A stretch of 64,000 bases of DNA from Margaritifera margaritifera (taxonomy: Eukaryota; Mollusca; Bivalvia; Unionida; Margaritiferidae): positions 2,327,001 to 2,391,000 of the forward strand of contig JAQPZY010001569.1 in assembly GCA_029931535.1 (NCBI GenBank), in the 5' to 3' direction. Shown here piece after piece: positions 44,775 through 59,733 of this stretch (its first letter is position 1; every line of letters begins with the position of its first letter). The notes under the pieces were generated by a model. That model ran no database searches. It saw nothing but the letters and a program-made list of their open reading frames with translations, and had not been told where the DNA came from. A program made the position numbers and the translations under genes.

Positions 44775-46600
44775 TCCTATTTGATCAATAGTAATTACCA
44801 AGTTTACTGACCTTAAGTAACATACACAGTAGAAGTCGAAGTTGTTTCTCACCACTTTTTTAAAAAATATATATCCAACATTACTGGCCGCACGTACATA
44901 CACATACATTCGTCCAAGTTTTATTTGTAACAATCCTTTTTCCGCCACTGAAACCCAGTTTGCAGCGACATATTACTGATTTTTTTTTCTTTTTCATGTA
45001 GAACCCCAGACTCACAACTCTGAGTGCAGCTGAAACACTCCACTCTCGTTTCCAAACGTGTGTGTGTGTGTGTGTGTGACTGACTGATATTCAATTATCC
45101 TCGTGTGCGGTCGTACGGCCATGTACGAGTGTGTGTGTGACGTTGTCTGGATTAGAAATAAATGAATAAGTGGACAATAAACAGTCGCATCCTAAGGAAA
45201 TGTTTGGTCGCCAACTGGAATTTGCTCCAGTGAAATACAGGTTTTAATATAGATTTGTTTAGTCCAATAGAGGTGTTAGAGCACGTGCTCTGCAAAATAC
45301 GGATATGGTCAAGAGGTCTTAATGTGATAATTTGATGATTAAAATATTAGATGTATAGTAAATGAATATTCATTAATGTTGTTGCATCCAAAAATATTGA
45401 CCTCGGAGGAATACCTTCACTTTTATTCACAGAAGAAAAGGAGGAAAACTACAGAAATATTTACATCAGAGAAATACTTTCATTCTTATTCAGAGAAGGA
45501 AAGAAGGAAAAAATGCATAAATATTTACATCAAGGGAATTCCCACAACTCTAAGAAAGGAAACAAGAAGGTATATATAAAAGAATCTCCTCATTCTTATT
45601 AAATGAAAGAATGATACATAAATATTTACATAAATAGATGGAATCCCCATCAATCTACCTTTCCTCCCACCTAAATATATTCATGGAAAGAAAGAAGGAT
45701 ACAGAAATGTTTTAATAAAGTACGGGGAATCCCATGTAAACTAAATTGAATGCCGCGTCCTATGACATCCCAATAAAAAGCGCCGCCTATTAGAAAAGAT
45801 GTGAACTACCTCCCTTTTTTAAATATCAGTCTGCTATTGTATCGCGATCCATAATTTTGTATGGAAGTTTGGTAATAACAAGTGAAGTGTAAATTACTGA
45901 ATAATTAGAAATGAATAAACTTTGGTAAAACTATTTAAGTATCATAGTTTTAGAACAATCAATATTTTATTTAATATCAATAAAGGCGCCTATACGGCCA
46001 CGTTGGCGTACAGTTTACTTTAATGTGAACTTTAAGGTTTTTTTTGTTTGTTGTTTTTTTTAAGTTTAAATATTTAAATTCTGATAAAATCTATCACTGT
46101 CACGTTTCCTTGATGTTTCCATACATTCTGTGCTGAAATTGGGTTTATTCAAGTCTTTCGTGATTAGTGCTTTTTTCTTCATAAAACACTCATAATTATG
46201 TCATATTATAGAACTAAGGATGCAACTGTTTATCTGTCCACTTATTAATTTCTTTAAAAATCGGCACTAAGCAAAGTTTTTGCACACAATTGTTCAACAC
46301 TCTTGGAAAGGAGGGTAGTGTTTTACAACTGAACTAATAGTTGTGAGTCTGAGATTCTACATGAACATATACTCCTCCCACGGCCGGATTAAGACCTTTA
46401 GAGGCCCTAAGCACTGAAAAGATTGTGGTGTCCCCCCCCCCCCCCATGTAATTCAAAATAAAAACAATACTAAACCGTAATTTCTTTTTTTTTTTTTTTT
46501 TTTTTTGTGCCTCTGCTTTGCTGGTGCTTTAAGAACGTGCTTAGTCTGCCTGTTGGGTAATTCAGCACTGACTCCTCATCCCAGAGAGCCACCTCCCCTC
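44775..46600. other. Centre of the 3.66-kb element, no gene recognised
   Basis: Contains a (GT)n stretch at 45,060-45,078, degenerate AGGAAA-rich repeats at 45,430-45,560, and long C (about 46,432) and T (about 46,483) homopolymers. A short open frame at 45,376 derives from the purine-rich repeats. Confidence 0.45.
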
Positions 46601-47149
46601 TTCAGGATTCAATATCCTTAATCGATAGATCTATTTTTTGTTGAAGTATTGGAAGCTGACGCAGTGCAAACAAAAATACACGCACATTCTATAATGTGGA
46701 TCAAGTTACTTTCTGCTGATTGAAAAATATAGTTCTTGTTTTTATCTTACGAAAAAAAACACTTACCTTATAGATTTCTCTTGGTATCGATAATTAGACG
46801 TATTAAATCTTGGCTGGCAGAGTGTCGTCTGCAAAAATAAAATCTCGGCGGGCAGCGCCACCATGTGTATGTTTGGGTTTTCGCTAAATGATTTGCAGTT
46901 TGACCTTAAATTGTAGTTCTAGTCCCAGCGAGACTTTGTTAAACCGTTTACTTTCCATACACTATGTGCCACTGTACTTTCATTGTCGTCATATCACTTC
47001 AACACTAAACAAGTTATCTGATATTGGATTTATTTACATTATGTTCTTTTCTTTATTGAAATGATTTCTTTTTAGGGCATGCACTTTTATTTTACTTCAC
47101 ATCATGTGTAACTTATACAACTTTGATTATCATTCTGTTATTTTATTTT

Positions 47150-47460
47150 CAATATCTTCAACTCATTTCATTTAATACCACGTCATTTGGAATCTCAAAT
47201 CATCATTCCATTTTGTTCTGCAAATCATTCAATTTCATACCACGTCATTTGGAATCTGAATTCATCATTTTATTTGCTGGGTTACATCATTTCGTTTTAT
47301 ACTACGTCATTTCGAATCTGAATTCATCATTCCTATTTGTTCTTCAAATCATTTCATTTAATACCACGTCATTTGGTATACCACGTCATTTGGAATCTGA
47401 ATTCATCATTTCGTGTGTTGGGTTAAATCATTTCATTCATACTACGTCATCTGATTAATG
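47150..47460. repeat. Minisatellite in right terminal repeat (inverted)
   Basis: Same unit as the left array on the opposite strand: ATACCACGTCATTTGGAATC repeated about five times, with fewer units than the left arm. Confidence 0.85.
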
Positions 47461-47493
47461 TAATTTAGGTGGTGACGGCTGCCCATATTAACG

Positions 47494-49523
47494 TCCCCCC
47501 AATATCATCGTACGTTATCAACGTACACCAATAAGAGAATCTTTTTAGCGCTCAGGTCAATGGTCATACTGGAAAATTTATTGCAATATGAAATGTGTCT
47601 TCTAATGAAACGTGCAAATTGGACTGGTCTATTCCATACACATTTGGTAAGAGTAGGCAAATGAATAAAAAAATCCCTGATAAAAGAAAGTTTTAGGCTT
47701 TATGAAACACTCTTTTTAAGAATGACGAAATCAACCTGTCGTTCACCTTCAAGTGTATAAAGTCGCTAGTATTTGTACACATGGTTGCCAGAAAATGTAA
47801 GACAGTTGATGCCCATGAAGTGTGTCGTACATCAGAATGTCAGCTTCGTTCTTATCGTTCAAAACGAGTTCCTTTATAAATTCATCGAAGACTTTTAGTT
47901 AAGCATCTACGTAACAAGTCTAAGGGAATAAAGTCTATTTTTATCCATTGTAAAATTTTCCTGTAATCAATTTAATGCATTCAGTTCTCCGAATTACGTA
48001 ACCTGCATCTTCATTCTTTGATATCGCGGTCAAGCTACTTTAAAACAATAATTACAAACATTGTGTATACTTATAGACGAATTACGACCATGCTATATTA
48101 CCTTCTCTTTGTCTCCAAAATACAAAATTGTAAAAATTGATGGTATTTTTTCAATAAATGTATAAAAACTGCTTCTTAGAGTCACTACCTGTCATACACT
48201 AGAGTAAATACAAACAAGACTAGTAGTAAACCTTCCGAGGATGTAAATCTTGAGCGTTCGTGACTTCGGTAAATTGAATTCAGTATATGATGACTTAAAT
48301 CCATTTAAAGGTGCCTATTTGTCCACTCTGTGCATGTGTCTGTGTGTGTGTGTGGGGGGGGGGGGGGTACGGGACAGAGAAACAGAGGACCAGCACATGT
48401 GTTTTCGGACTAGTTTGTCTAACAAATGAAGTGCTAGCAAACCGAACTCAGCCATCCCCTGTTCAACAATCTTGGCTTTTAAACTAATTTTGTGCCGTTG
48501 GTTGATCAGTTAAATTAACTGGATTGTTTTAGAAAAGAGAAATGCAGGGTTAGTGTGTCTGTGATTTTAATCATCGATGATGTTGAAACATGAAAGAAAT
48601 GAAAACAAGAAGGGTTCATGACCCCGTTACGATAAAAGATAATGAATCCTCGCAGAAAAAGCACGTCATAGTATATAAAATAATATTTTAAAAAATATAG
48701 TAAGTTTTACGTCTGGATTTGTACACTCCTTTTGAGACGTGGTCAGTTTAAATTTTGATCCACGCCAGAGGGTTGGACGGCTATAAATTTTCTTGGCTGG
48801 TTAGTCGAGAATAAATTAAGGCCACGTTGCGTGCGTTCACACGGAATGAGGCGCGAAGGGAATGCGGATTGAATTTCACTGCTGGTTTGGAATGGGACGG
48901 GTAACAAAAGACGATGGCAACAACGAGAAAATGCCCCTTTACACTCAGTAAATAGGTCGGGATTTAAAGGAATGCTCCAGTGGATGTAGTTTGCCAATGT
49001 TGTGTTGACCAAGGGCCACAGCTTCTGGAAGTTTGATTCATAAATAGGAGTAGATGTGTGAGTTAGCTTGTTAATTGCTTAAATGGCGTGAAATGTGAAA
49101 ATGTTCACGAGTGCCATGTGAAATAGGTAAACACACTCGAGTACGAACTATATATGTATTCGTTACTACATATAAACAAAATTATTCTGATTTTATTCTG
49201 TACACAACTGAGAGAATACCATAAAATTCGATGTTATTAATTCCAATGTCAAATAGAAGGCTGAATAAGTTATCTATTCTTATTTACACTTTGACAGTTA
49301 TTCTTTGGGCAAGAAAGTACAAATTCTTAGATCCGAACTATGTGAAGGAAATGATATACATGTGTATACCACATCAATGTGTACGTAGAAATATCACAAG
49401 ATATGACTGGACAGCTGCGTTGTTTTTTTATTCGTCCATACTGAAAAAGATTGCAAATGGTTGTTAGGTAGGACTTACCATTTCCGTGTTTTGTGTGCAA
49501 TAGTGAACTTTTAAAGAGACTAG
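47494..49523. other. Non-coding stretch
   Basis: No supported gene; (GT)n followed by a G14 run at about 48,340-48,367. An 89-codon open frame on the minus strand near 48,743-49,012 has no recognisable domain. Confidence 0.4.
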
Positions 49524-50089
49524 ATGCAAGGTTTTGATGCCTTGAACGAAGAAGCTAAGGGGGCTACTCGGGGAAAATACCCAGCCCCTAAAAGTCCTCT
49601 GCCCGACCCTAGGCTATCACCTCGAGTGATGGTCGGAGTTGAGTTGTCCATACTGAAACACAACAATGGCGTCACTGACATCAAGAAAGCAGCTATGGAG
49701 TATCTCAGGAACAGAACCCCCACCCCTCGGACTTCACCTGTGCCCCTCAAAGCTATTCACGACAGGACAGCCTCCGATACAAGTGATTCTAATAATGAGC
49801 ATTCCCAGGGGCGACAGGGCACCAGAACCACTAGCGTTTCAGGAACGCCACCCAGATCTCCTAAACTTATTAATGTTTTGAAAGTAACAGTAAACACTGT
49901 CGATGGCACAAGGCCCACTCAGCTCGTGCATGACCAAAAAAGTCCACAACTAACGAACGATGGAACTGGGGCCACCCAAGCAAAAGATACATCTACATCT
50001 GGGGAATGCAACGACAATGGAGAAGACAGGAACTCAAATGATTCTGATGGTGCGGTTGGAGATCAAGCCACATCGTCAGAACTAGAGGT
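49524..50089 (+). CDS. Candidate host exon: Ser/Thr/Pro-rich low-complexity protein
   Basis: An open frame of 188 codons from ATG 49,524 reaches a good splice donor at 50,090 (GAG then GTAGGAGT). The protein is hydrophilic and rich in Ser, Thr, Pro, Asp and Asn, with one more ordered segment (VMVGVELSILKHNN, then IKKAAMEYLRN). GC content is higher than in the surroundings, as expected for a real exon. No family recognised, no downstream exon identified in the window, and the upstream side could be untranslated. It might also be a non-conserved open frame. Confidence 0.45.
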
Positions 50090-50325
50090 AGGAGTACTTC
50101 TGTTGCCTTTATGGTAAGGATCTGAAATGTATGTCACAATATGTACGTCCAAATTACTAGGATATACCTAGATGTCAGTCTGTACCGGATGCAACCGTGC
50201 TAAGGTTGTCATAGTCTGTACGTGCACATTACTCAACAGGCATCCGGTGTCTCTGACCACGGGCCTTTGAAATTCAATCACTGTAGTAAGAAAATGTCAC
50301 AGTATCTGAGAAAAGAGAAAATAAA

Positions 50326-50330
<5 letters not shown>

Positions 50331-50406
<76 letters not shown>
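50331..50406. repeat. (TA)n array
   Basis: About 38 units with one C interruption at 50,373. Confidence 0.95.
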
Positions 50407-50409
<3 letters not shown>

Positions 50410-50605
50410 GCCTGTGCTCTGACACATTTTACATCAGCACAATTATTGGGAAGTGGGGTGGGGCTCTACTGCACCCGGGCGCCTGGTGAGTGGGGGCGCC
50501 GTCGGGAGATTTTTTTGCCACCACCCCCACCTCCGCATCTAAAACATCTAAAACCGTATGTAAACAAATCTGCACAGTATTATTATATATCGTGAGGACA
50601 GAAAA

Positions 50606-50606
<1 letters not shown>

Positions 50607-50680
<74 letters not shown>
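50607..50680. repeat. (TA)n array
   Basis: About 37 units; a GC-rich 120-bp patch (50,450-50,545) lies between this and the previous array. Confidence 0.95.
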
Positions 50681-50685
<5 letters not shown>

Positions 50686-52265
50686 TGTGCAAGATACTAT
50701 GATGCGCACTTTTACAGAAAAGAAATGTCGTAGAAACTCCAGAATATTGAACACACGTAACATATTAAATAAATACATTCGGTTGATTGACTGCAAACAA
50801 ATCTTACTTACATTATTGTCCAAAATGGATTTTCGCACCTAAAAGTATCAATCGGTCAAAGAATAAGAAACACTGAAAAGATATGAGAAGGAGAATGAAA
50901 ATATACAGTACAGTGATCAGATATATTGCCAGATGAAGTATCCCTACAAATAGAGATTAGTGTCGTCAACTAATTTGTGTCTATTCTAAGTTAAAAAAAA
51001 AAAAAAATATTCTGCTAATGTTTTAATTATTTCAGGGAAAATCATAACGCATTTGGATGAATTTCGATACATAGATCATAAAAATCAGTAACAATTCTAA
51101 GTCATTTATATTTTCTTTATTAGATAGCATTTCCTATTCATGGAAAAGTCGCATCTGCTGAACCGAATCATATGCATCATCATGAGCAAGGGTTAAAGGT
51201 CAAGTAATTAAATAGTAACGAAACGGACATCTGTGAACATCACGATTGAGGCTGGCTAGGGGTTGTTTTGTTTATAGGCTTATGCATTTCTTCGCGAAAT
51301 TGCCGTATGTGCCTTTAAAAAGTTAATCGAAACCTATCGAGTTTTATCCATAATTCTTATTTCTGTAAGAAAAGAAAATGTTATTTGCCTATTCCCCCTC
51401 TTTTTCCGTCCTACCTTTTCTGCCCTCTAAGCCCCATTTTTAGGAAATGGATGAAAACTCAAAATATTCCTGTCCACACACGTATTCCAATTATTGGTGT
51501 ATGAGGAAACTTACAACATATGCCGCAAAATCACGCACGCACGAACGTGCAAGGTCTAATACCTCCTCCCTCCTCCTTTTTTTTCCTTTTAAAAGGGTTT
51601 CGACCAGCTGTGATACTTTAAAGATAAAGCGTCAAATTTGTTAAAGCAATCAGTGTTTCTCCCCATTTCTATATTAAAGATACTATGTAAGTAAGAAATG
51701 AAATATACACATGATACATGGCATAACGAGTTAACATACATTTCTGTTATTAGAGTATTGAGTTACTGGTTGGGGGGTGGGGGTGGTGATATTTATCAAT
51801 GTCTGGCTTGTGTGTGTCTGTTTGTGGCGTGTATATTGCAGTCGTGTCTGTTTAGCAGTTTGTTTTCAAATTACGTTTGATCTTACATTCTTCGAATTTA
51901 CAAATATAAGAGAATATATTAAAAATTTCATCAATCGGGGCAGGCAACTAGAACGAATACACTGATTACTTACCTGTTGCCCTGATCGAAGAGCCCCGCA
52001 CTCTCATCTAGAGCCTCCGACTCTTTTTGACCAGCCTCATTTCCTGGGTAATTAATCTTGAATTTGAGACCCGCGCTTTGTTATGGTGACCGAGAGTCAA
52101 GGTTAATAAGCTTCTCTCTCGACAAAAGTCCCCAGTCTCTAAGAATAAAATAATTGCTTAAAAAAAGGGGACATACTACTTTGAAACATGCTTTAGCGGA
52201 CCCTTCTATGCAAGTATACACGTTCACAAAAAGAATATAATTTTATGACCCCTTATATATTTCAC

Positions 52266-52269
<4 letters not shown>
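50681..52269. other. Non-coding stretch
   Basis: No supported gene or named repeat; an A14 run lies near 50,994-51,007. Confidence 0.4.

Positions 52270-52333
<64 letters not shown>
52270..52333. repeat. (TA)n array
   Basis: Left of a perfect hairpin. Confidence 0.95.
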
Positions 52334-52335
<2 letters not shown>

Positions 52336-52341
52336 AACAAA

Positions 52342-52411
52342 CAGGATATCAGTTATGTTCATCCTTTATTAGAAATAGAAAGAATAAAGGATGAACATAA
52401 CTGATATCCTG
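52342..52411. repeat. Perfect 29-bp inverted repeat between (TA)n arrays
   Basis: CAGGATATCAGTTATGTTCA and onward (52,342-52,370) is exactly mirrored at 52,383-52,411 with a 12-base AGAAATAGAAAG loop. (TA)n arrays stand on both sides. Confidence 0.92.
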
Positions 52412-52465
52412 CTGAATTTACAAAATTATTTCTGTATATGAACCGGCACCTGGACCTATTCACTT

Positions 52466-53682
<1,217 letters not shown>

Positions 53683-53770
<88 letters not shown>
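53683..53770. repeat. Compound (CT)n(TA)n microsatellite
   Basis: About 20 CT units followed by about 23 TA units. Confidence 0.95.
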
Positions 53771-53773
<3 letters not shown>

Positions 53774-56058
53774 TGAGAATACATTTCATGGAGCCTAAGT
53801 TGTGTATGGCATTTGCACCTCTAACTGGAATATGTAAATTGATGTGGAAACGCAAATTTTGTACAGCCTAAAGATACACAAAAAATATAAGCTGACCACA
53901 TATGACTCATCCTTACATAAAACGGTTACAGAAAGAGTAGGATCAGACGAGAGTTATACCGATTTAAACAAGAATACTGTATTACCTGTGAATAAAACAC
54001 ACCCAGATGCATACAGCATAGACCCAGATCAACCTTTGTATAATGCGCCGCCAGATCAGTGTGTTCTACTCATTTTAATTGCATAGTAATAAGAGATTAC
54101 CCCCCCCCACACACACACACACACACACAAACCCTGATATAATGGAGAGAAACTAAGAAGAATCTGAATTTGGACATATAAAAAAAACTTCCGTTTTATG
54201 ATGATATGATGCATCTCTCTCTCTCTCTCTCTGAAATCGTCTCACCTTTGAAGCAAGCTAGGGAATCGCTTCACCTGTGTCACCTTCATGGGTTATGATA
54301 CAACAGTCACAAAGCATCTTGAACACGATATTGGAGGACAAGTTTACAATAGAAGAATTTTAATTGTTGACAGTTTTACCAAGAAGAGAGGCAGAGGAAT
54401 CATATGTACAATTTCTTATTATTTGGTTTACATATCTGCAGTGGTGCCAGATGATTTTAACTATTACCGGTACTCGACCCCCTCCCCCCACCCCATCTTT
54501 CCGATACGGCCATACGGGCAATAAATGTCTTTCTGGTATGGCGTATCTGACTGTACCGGCTTACTTGCACCACTGCGTATCTGCACAATTCAGTAGACCC
54601 ATGGCATACATTCTGTAGCAAATTCCCCATCAAACGTAATTTTTCTTTAGGTCCATTGGAATACTGTTTCCTCTGTCTGGCTAATTTTGTATTTTTTTTA
54701 TTTCTATGGGTTTTTTTATGGTGCTTGTAAAGCCTCTACCGTTTAAGACATAACTTAACATGATTAAAAATAGAAATGGCAGGTGCACGGAGACAAGTTT
54801 TTTTTCACGATTTATGTCGCCATTGTTGGATACATTTTTGTTGTTGTGTGACCTGGGTGTGGAAATGTACACAGAATGAAACAGAAAGGATTGCTTCAGG
54901 GGGGGGGGGGGTTGACTGCCAAAAACCATAGTTGAGATACAAAAAACATATCCTTCTTGTAAGATAAAAGAAGCACATCTCAAAATAACCACATCCACAA
55001 TGCAGTCATGATAAATTACCAGAACAGATAAAGTTTATTTTATGATACAAAATATTTTCCTCGAGTAAGAAAAAAATCACAAGCTATCATTTGAAATATT
55101 TTGCAAAGCTTAGAATAATTATAATCAACAAGAATATACAAGTAGTGTAGATATGCCATTAATTAATTAATTGATACTATTATTATAATGCATGCCTCAC
55201 CCAACTCAAGTATCGATATGACAACATTAAAATAACAAATGTTGTAATGGCGCAGTACAGTTCGTTACATAAGCTAACTCGGGGAGAGATCCTGTATGCA
55301 TTTTAAACACGTCGCCTTCAGTGATGTCAACACCAAAATAGAAACAATATACAAATTTCAATAGCAGCAACACAGCGAATACAAAATAATAAATTTGGGT
55401 TGTTGGTACAAAACATAATTGATGGCACCAAGGCTATTTTGTATTTAATTCAATGGAGGTGATATAAATATTTAACGAGTTCAACTTAAATGCAGCAATG
55501 TTATATAGTATCAAGAGATAATGCCATCCAGCTTGGACATGATAAAAGGATGCTAAAAGCCAATTGTATTGAAAAATAACAATAAAGACAATAATATTGT
55601 TAATTTGATGACGTATAACATAAAAAAGATATACGCCAATGTTTTATAAAAGATTCAGATTTATTTATTACATTTAATGATGGCAACATGGAAATAAGCA
55701 GCATCAGCCAAGGTAGCAAGATAGTTAAAATAGTGGAGTGTAAGGAGTGAATTACGTTAAAAACGTGGGTAAACATAAACAGAGGATATTACACGAGTGC
55801 TCATTTAAAATAAAATGTATGCCCTGGCGAACAAATGACTGAAATTATTCGACAAGTTTCATAAAGTTTATTTCAAATAAGCACATATGAAGATTCTATT
55901 TACTGCATGACGAAAAATACTGATTTTATTGGACCAAACTGCATAATAGTGAAGTGAAATGACTTTGAAATATATTCATATGTCTCTGTCGGTATACTTT
56001 TCCTTTTCATGACATTATGCCATCATTTGTGACATCAATCATGCTGTGTTACTACACG

Positions 56059-56059
<1 letters not shown>
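53771..56059. other. Mostly non-coding stretch
   Basis: An 80-codon open frame at 53,844-54,086 has protein-like wording (DPDQPLYNAPPDQ) and a TTTTGTACAG acceptor-like site at 53,867, but no partner exon. (AC)n lies at 54,109-54,129, (CT)n at 54,214-54,231 and a G13 run at 54,900-54,912. Confidence 0.35.

Positions 56060-56153
<94 letters not shown>
56060..56153. repeat. (TA)n array
   Basis: About 47 units. Confidence 0.95.
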
Positions 56154-56156
<3 letters not shown>

Positions 56157-57188
56157 CAATTATGATATGGGTATAGTAACGTAAATAACCGAAGTCATGT
56201 TCTAAATCTGTGTCTGGCTAATTTCACAGCACATTCGAAGTTCTGAAAAACTTCAGATAGACAAACTACAAAAGACTCAATAAGAAAACATGTAGAATTT
56301 ATGGAGAACAAATGCCCATAACAGAACTGTCCACTAACATTCTCTGCCCAAAACGAAATCGGACTCCCCAAAATCGGCTTATTATGTACTCAGCCTATTG
56401 CTAGGTTAGTCCATGATTTCTATAATAGTAATGTGGATATAAAATTCAAGTTTATATATAGTTTTAGGTTATTAATGATAATGAAAATGATATCCATTGT
56501 TGTTGAAAGAACAGTAATATACAGTATGGGGTCAACAATATTTCCACAAGTTTGCTTTTTCACCTTTAATTCTAACAACAACAAAAAACCAACAAAAACA
56601 TGCTTTGTATAAAAATGTTTTAGAAATTTTAATTTTGATCCACATTCATTATTATTTTACCATAATATCAGGGAAATAAAGTAAATTATATTATACAGAA
56701 ATATTTCTGGTTTATATTGAGCCATTCAGTTGATTTTAATTTTTCATTTTTCATCTTAGCTTTGTATTTCAAGAATAATTTCCCCAATTTGTCTCTGTTG
56801 TAAAAAAAAATGCTACAATTTCAGTGCTTAACTAAAATAGTGAAACGAGTAGAATGGTAAATTATTGATAAAAATTTAATGTTTTCATACACATTCTACA
56901 ATAGTTTACAGTACTGTTTGTTTACAGTTTATCAAACCCATCAAGAATGCATAATCATTAATGATTAACTAATTAGTCAGTAAATAACATCTTTACAATA
57001 AATATTTATTGTTCAATAACAACAAGTGTTACAAAGCCATACAAGATCAAAGGTAAGGATCATTAAAACTACATTTTATTTTAGTATTATTTTGTAACAG
57101 CACGTTTCATAAAACAACAATTTTATATAGTATCTCTCTCTTTCATAAAACAACAATTTTATATAGTATCTCTCTCTCATATATATAT
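56154..57188. other. AT-rich non-coding stretch
   Basis: No gene seen; a 37-bp unit (CATAAAACAACAATTTTATA plus TAGTATCTCTCTC) is tandemly doubled at 57,108-57,179. Confidence 0.45.
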
Positions 57189-58895
57189 ACCGTATATACT
57201 CGATTATAAGTCGACTCGACTATAAGTCGACCCCCCCTTTTCATGGCTGCAAAAAGCCAATTCAGCTATGACCCTCCTATAAGTCGGTGTTTTTTGCAAA
57301 TTAAATCCGTCTGCAAGGGGTGACATGTCATCACTGAGTCAGAACTGCACTTAGGAAAAATAAACGAGCCAAACTGGATAGATAGATAGACATATAGATA
57401 GATAGGACAAATAAAAACAAAAACCAATGTAGAATAAATACAATTGTATTATTGAGCTGAATATGTACAAATAAATGTACAACTTACATTTTGTCCATCT
57501 TCGTGTAATGAAATCCATATAGCTTAACATTTTTAATCCATTTATATGATAAATCCATGAATTGGATTATAGGCCACATACAGGTATAAAATTGGTATCC
57601 TATAAATGTCACTGTCTAATGTCCTCTGGTTCAAAGCCCAAGAATTCATCCTCATCATCAGAGTTACCAAATAAAGTAATAAATTCCTCCAATGTCATCC
57701 CGTCATCGTAAACATCGTCCGACTCCGAATCTATTTAAATGATAAATCCACGAATTCAATTATAGGTCACATACCAGTATAAAAATAGAAGTTCAGAATG
57801 ATCCGATTCACAATATCCCGTAATATATTAATTCCACACGTCGTGCAAATAAACAATGAAAGTCCAAGAATTAATCCTCATTGTCTGATAAAGTTCTCAA
57901 ATCCTACATCGTCGTCTAGTCATTGTAAATCGTCGTCGTCTGGTCATCGTAAATCTCGTCCGACTCAGATTTTCGGCTTTACTGTCATATGCGGGTGCTT
58001 ATGCAAAGACTGAGCTTGGGCTCTGTGAGTAACACTTTGATCATAAAGTCAAAAATCTATTAAAGGCTGCAACTGAACACATGTCAATTGTGCGGCAAGA
58101 TCACAGGGAGTTCAAATAGCCTCCCTCTGTTACTTGGCAATGAACTCGCGGCTTGATCAAAGGGTTGTCACGTGGGAAAACAAAGAGTGTGGTGTGTTTA
58201 CAAGCAAAGGGATTAAGGTCAAAGTATATGCACAGGAAGTTGTAGTTGAAGTTGTGGCACTGAACAAGTATAGATTGGCGGCTCGATCAAAAGGATTGTC
58301 AACTTGAAAACAAAGTGAGTCCCTTTACAAGCCAAAGGCTTATCGGCCCACGTGCACTGGCAGATAACTTGGGAAATATCACTTGGGAATTAAATCTGAC
58401 TTGTGGAAAAGGAAAATACAAATTAAATCAAAACTTTGATTGCATCATGCACAGTCTTTATACAGCAAAACACAAATATTAATACAAATACAGGTTGTTC
58501 GGACTTGCACGAAAATGGAGGCAATATACTTACTAGTAAACACCCACGGTAAACATTGACGGACACTTCATTTTGCGGTAGGTAGTATTTAATTTACCGG
58601 TAATATTTTCAAATTAATAAAATCCAAATAACTGTAGATACATGTATTGTGTAATGAATACCGTCATGAAACGGATAAACACAGTGCATACCATATATGT
58701 ATTACTGCATAGGAATAGTGGCATAAAAACGTAAAAATATATGAATTGACAGTATTTTTATGTACTGCAAACATCTAGAGTTTCCAACATTACCCCAAGA
58801 TTTTTTTTTTTTTAAATGTCTCGCTTATAAGACGACCCCTACTCTGTATGAGTCAAATTCTAAGTAAAAAACCTCGACTTATATGTATATATATA
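57189..58895. mobile_element. Tigger-like element with decayed transposase tail
   Basis: The left end CCGTATATACTCGATTATAA with repeated TATAAGTCGAC motifs is mirrored at the right by CTCGACTTATA (58,873-58,883) and CTTATAAGACGACCCC. The interior shares a block with the element at 22,575-23,680, including GGTGCTTATGYARAGACTGA and TCACAGGGAGTTCAAATA. Boundaries are approximate because TA repeats flank both ends. Confidence 0.65.
57609..57735 (-). pseudogene. Acidic C-terminal tail of a pogo/CENP-B-type transposase
   Basis: The minus strand reads a strongly acidic tail ending EFLGFEPEDIRQ, with DSESDDVYDDG and DDEDEF before it. CENP-B-like Tigger transposases often end in such acidic tails with an FxGF motif. 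It lies inside a Tigger-like element, oriented on the minus strand; the catalytic part is absent. Confidence 0.5.
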
Positions 58896-59561
58896 TATAT
58901 TTGATGGTTTGTTTCTTTTTTAATTATCTATTTTAAATATTTTTTGTTCTCTTATTTCTTTCTTTTGTTTCTGTTTTCTGTTTTTTTAAGAAAGTTTTGC
59001 AAAAGCATCACAAATGTAGGGGCTGAACATGACAGTAATAATTTCATAATTAAATATGTATGGACCGAATCTGTAATAGGCCAACTTTGCTATGGACCAA
59101 CTCTGGAATGTGCCAAGCATATTAAGAGCCAAGATCTCCAGTAAACCAACTCGGTATATGAAGTGACCGTTTTAGAATCAACCATAAGAATGTAAAAATT
59201 GTATAATTCTAATTCATAAGTTTGAAAAGTTTGAAGACGGTCATCCTGTTGGCTTGTTGATAACACTAAAAGACAATTTATGAAGTATAAAGTATTATTT
59301 GGACGTTTTTTTATATACCATTTTAAATGACTGACAAAGAACATTATTTAAGGCATCTTTACTACAATGCTGAAAGTCCAGTTGCTTACATAAATATCAA
59401 TTAGATGTGGAAAAATAAAAATACACTGAATCCAAAAAATGGTTAAATGAACAGTCTCCTTACACATTAGACAAGCATGTGAGAAAGTGTTACACAGACA
59501 TAGTCAACATGCAAGCATCTAAAAAATATGATGGCTACAAATATATTTTGGCACTGTAGTG

Positions 59562-59568
<7 letters not shown>
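58896..59568. other. Non-coding stretch, possibly decayed exon
   Basis: An open frame at about 58,990-59,141 (WTESVIGQLCYGPTLECAKH) looks protein-like but ends at a stop and has no clear splice sites. Confidence 0.3.

Positions 59569-59622
<54 letters not shown>
59569..59622. repeat. (TA)n array
   Basis: About 27 units. Confidence 0.95.
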
Positions 59623-59626
<4 letters not shown>

Positions 59627-59733
59627 TTTTCTCAAAATACTCGGATTGCAAAAGTGAAACCAAACAAAAGCGAGATGGCGTACATGATGCTTTCAAAGAA
59701 ATCTTCATAGAGCAATAACTTTAAAAGATACAG

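Larger units (their letters stand above)
43838..47493. mobile_element. 3.66-kb element with ~0.9-kb terminal inverted repeats carrying a minisatellite
   Basis: The left end ACGTATGGGCAGCCGTCACC pairs with the right end GGTGACGGCTGCCCATATTA. Inverted similarity continues inward through the ATGACGT-rich minisatellite, then TTTAGCGAAAACC-type and CACCATGTGTATGTTTG sequences, to CTAGATCTATCGATTAAGG at about 44,740-44,760 (mate at about 46,615-46,640). The 1.8-kb centre has no recognisable transposase. Superfamily unknown. Confidence 0.72.

Noticed and set aside
46380..46505. hAT-like terminal sequence near the C14 and T22 runs
   Set aside because: The GGCCGGATTAAGACC phrase looks transposon-like, but no mate, duplication or transposase was seen.
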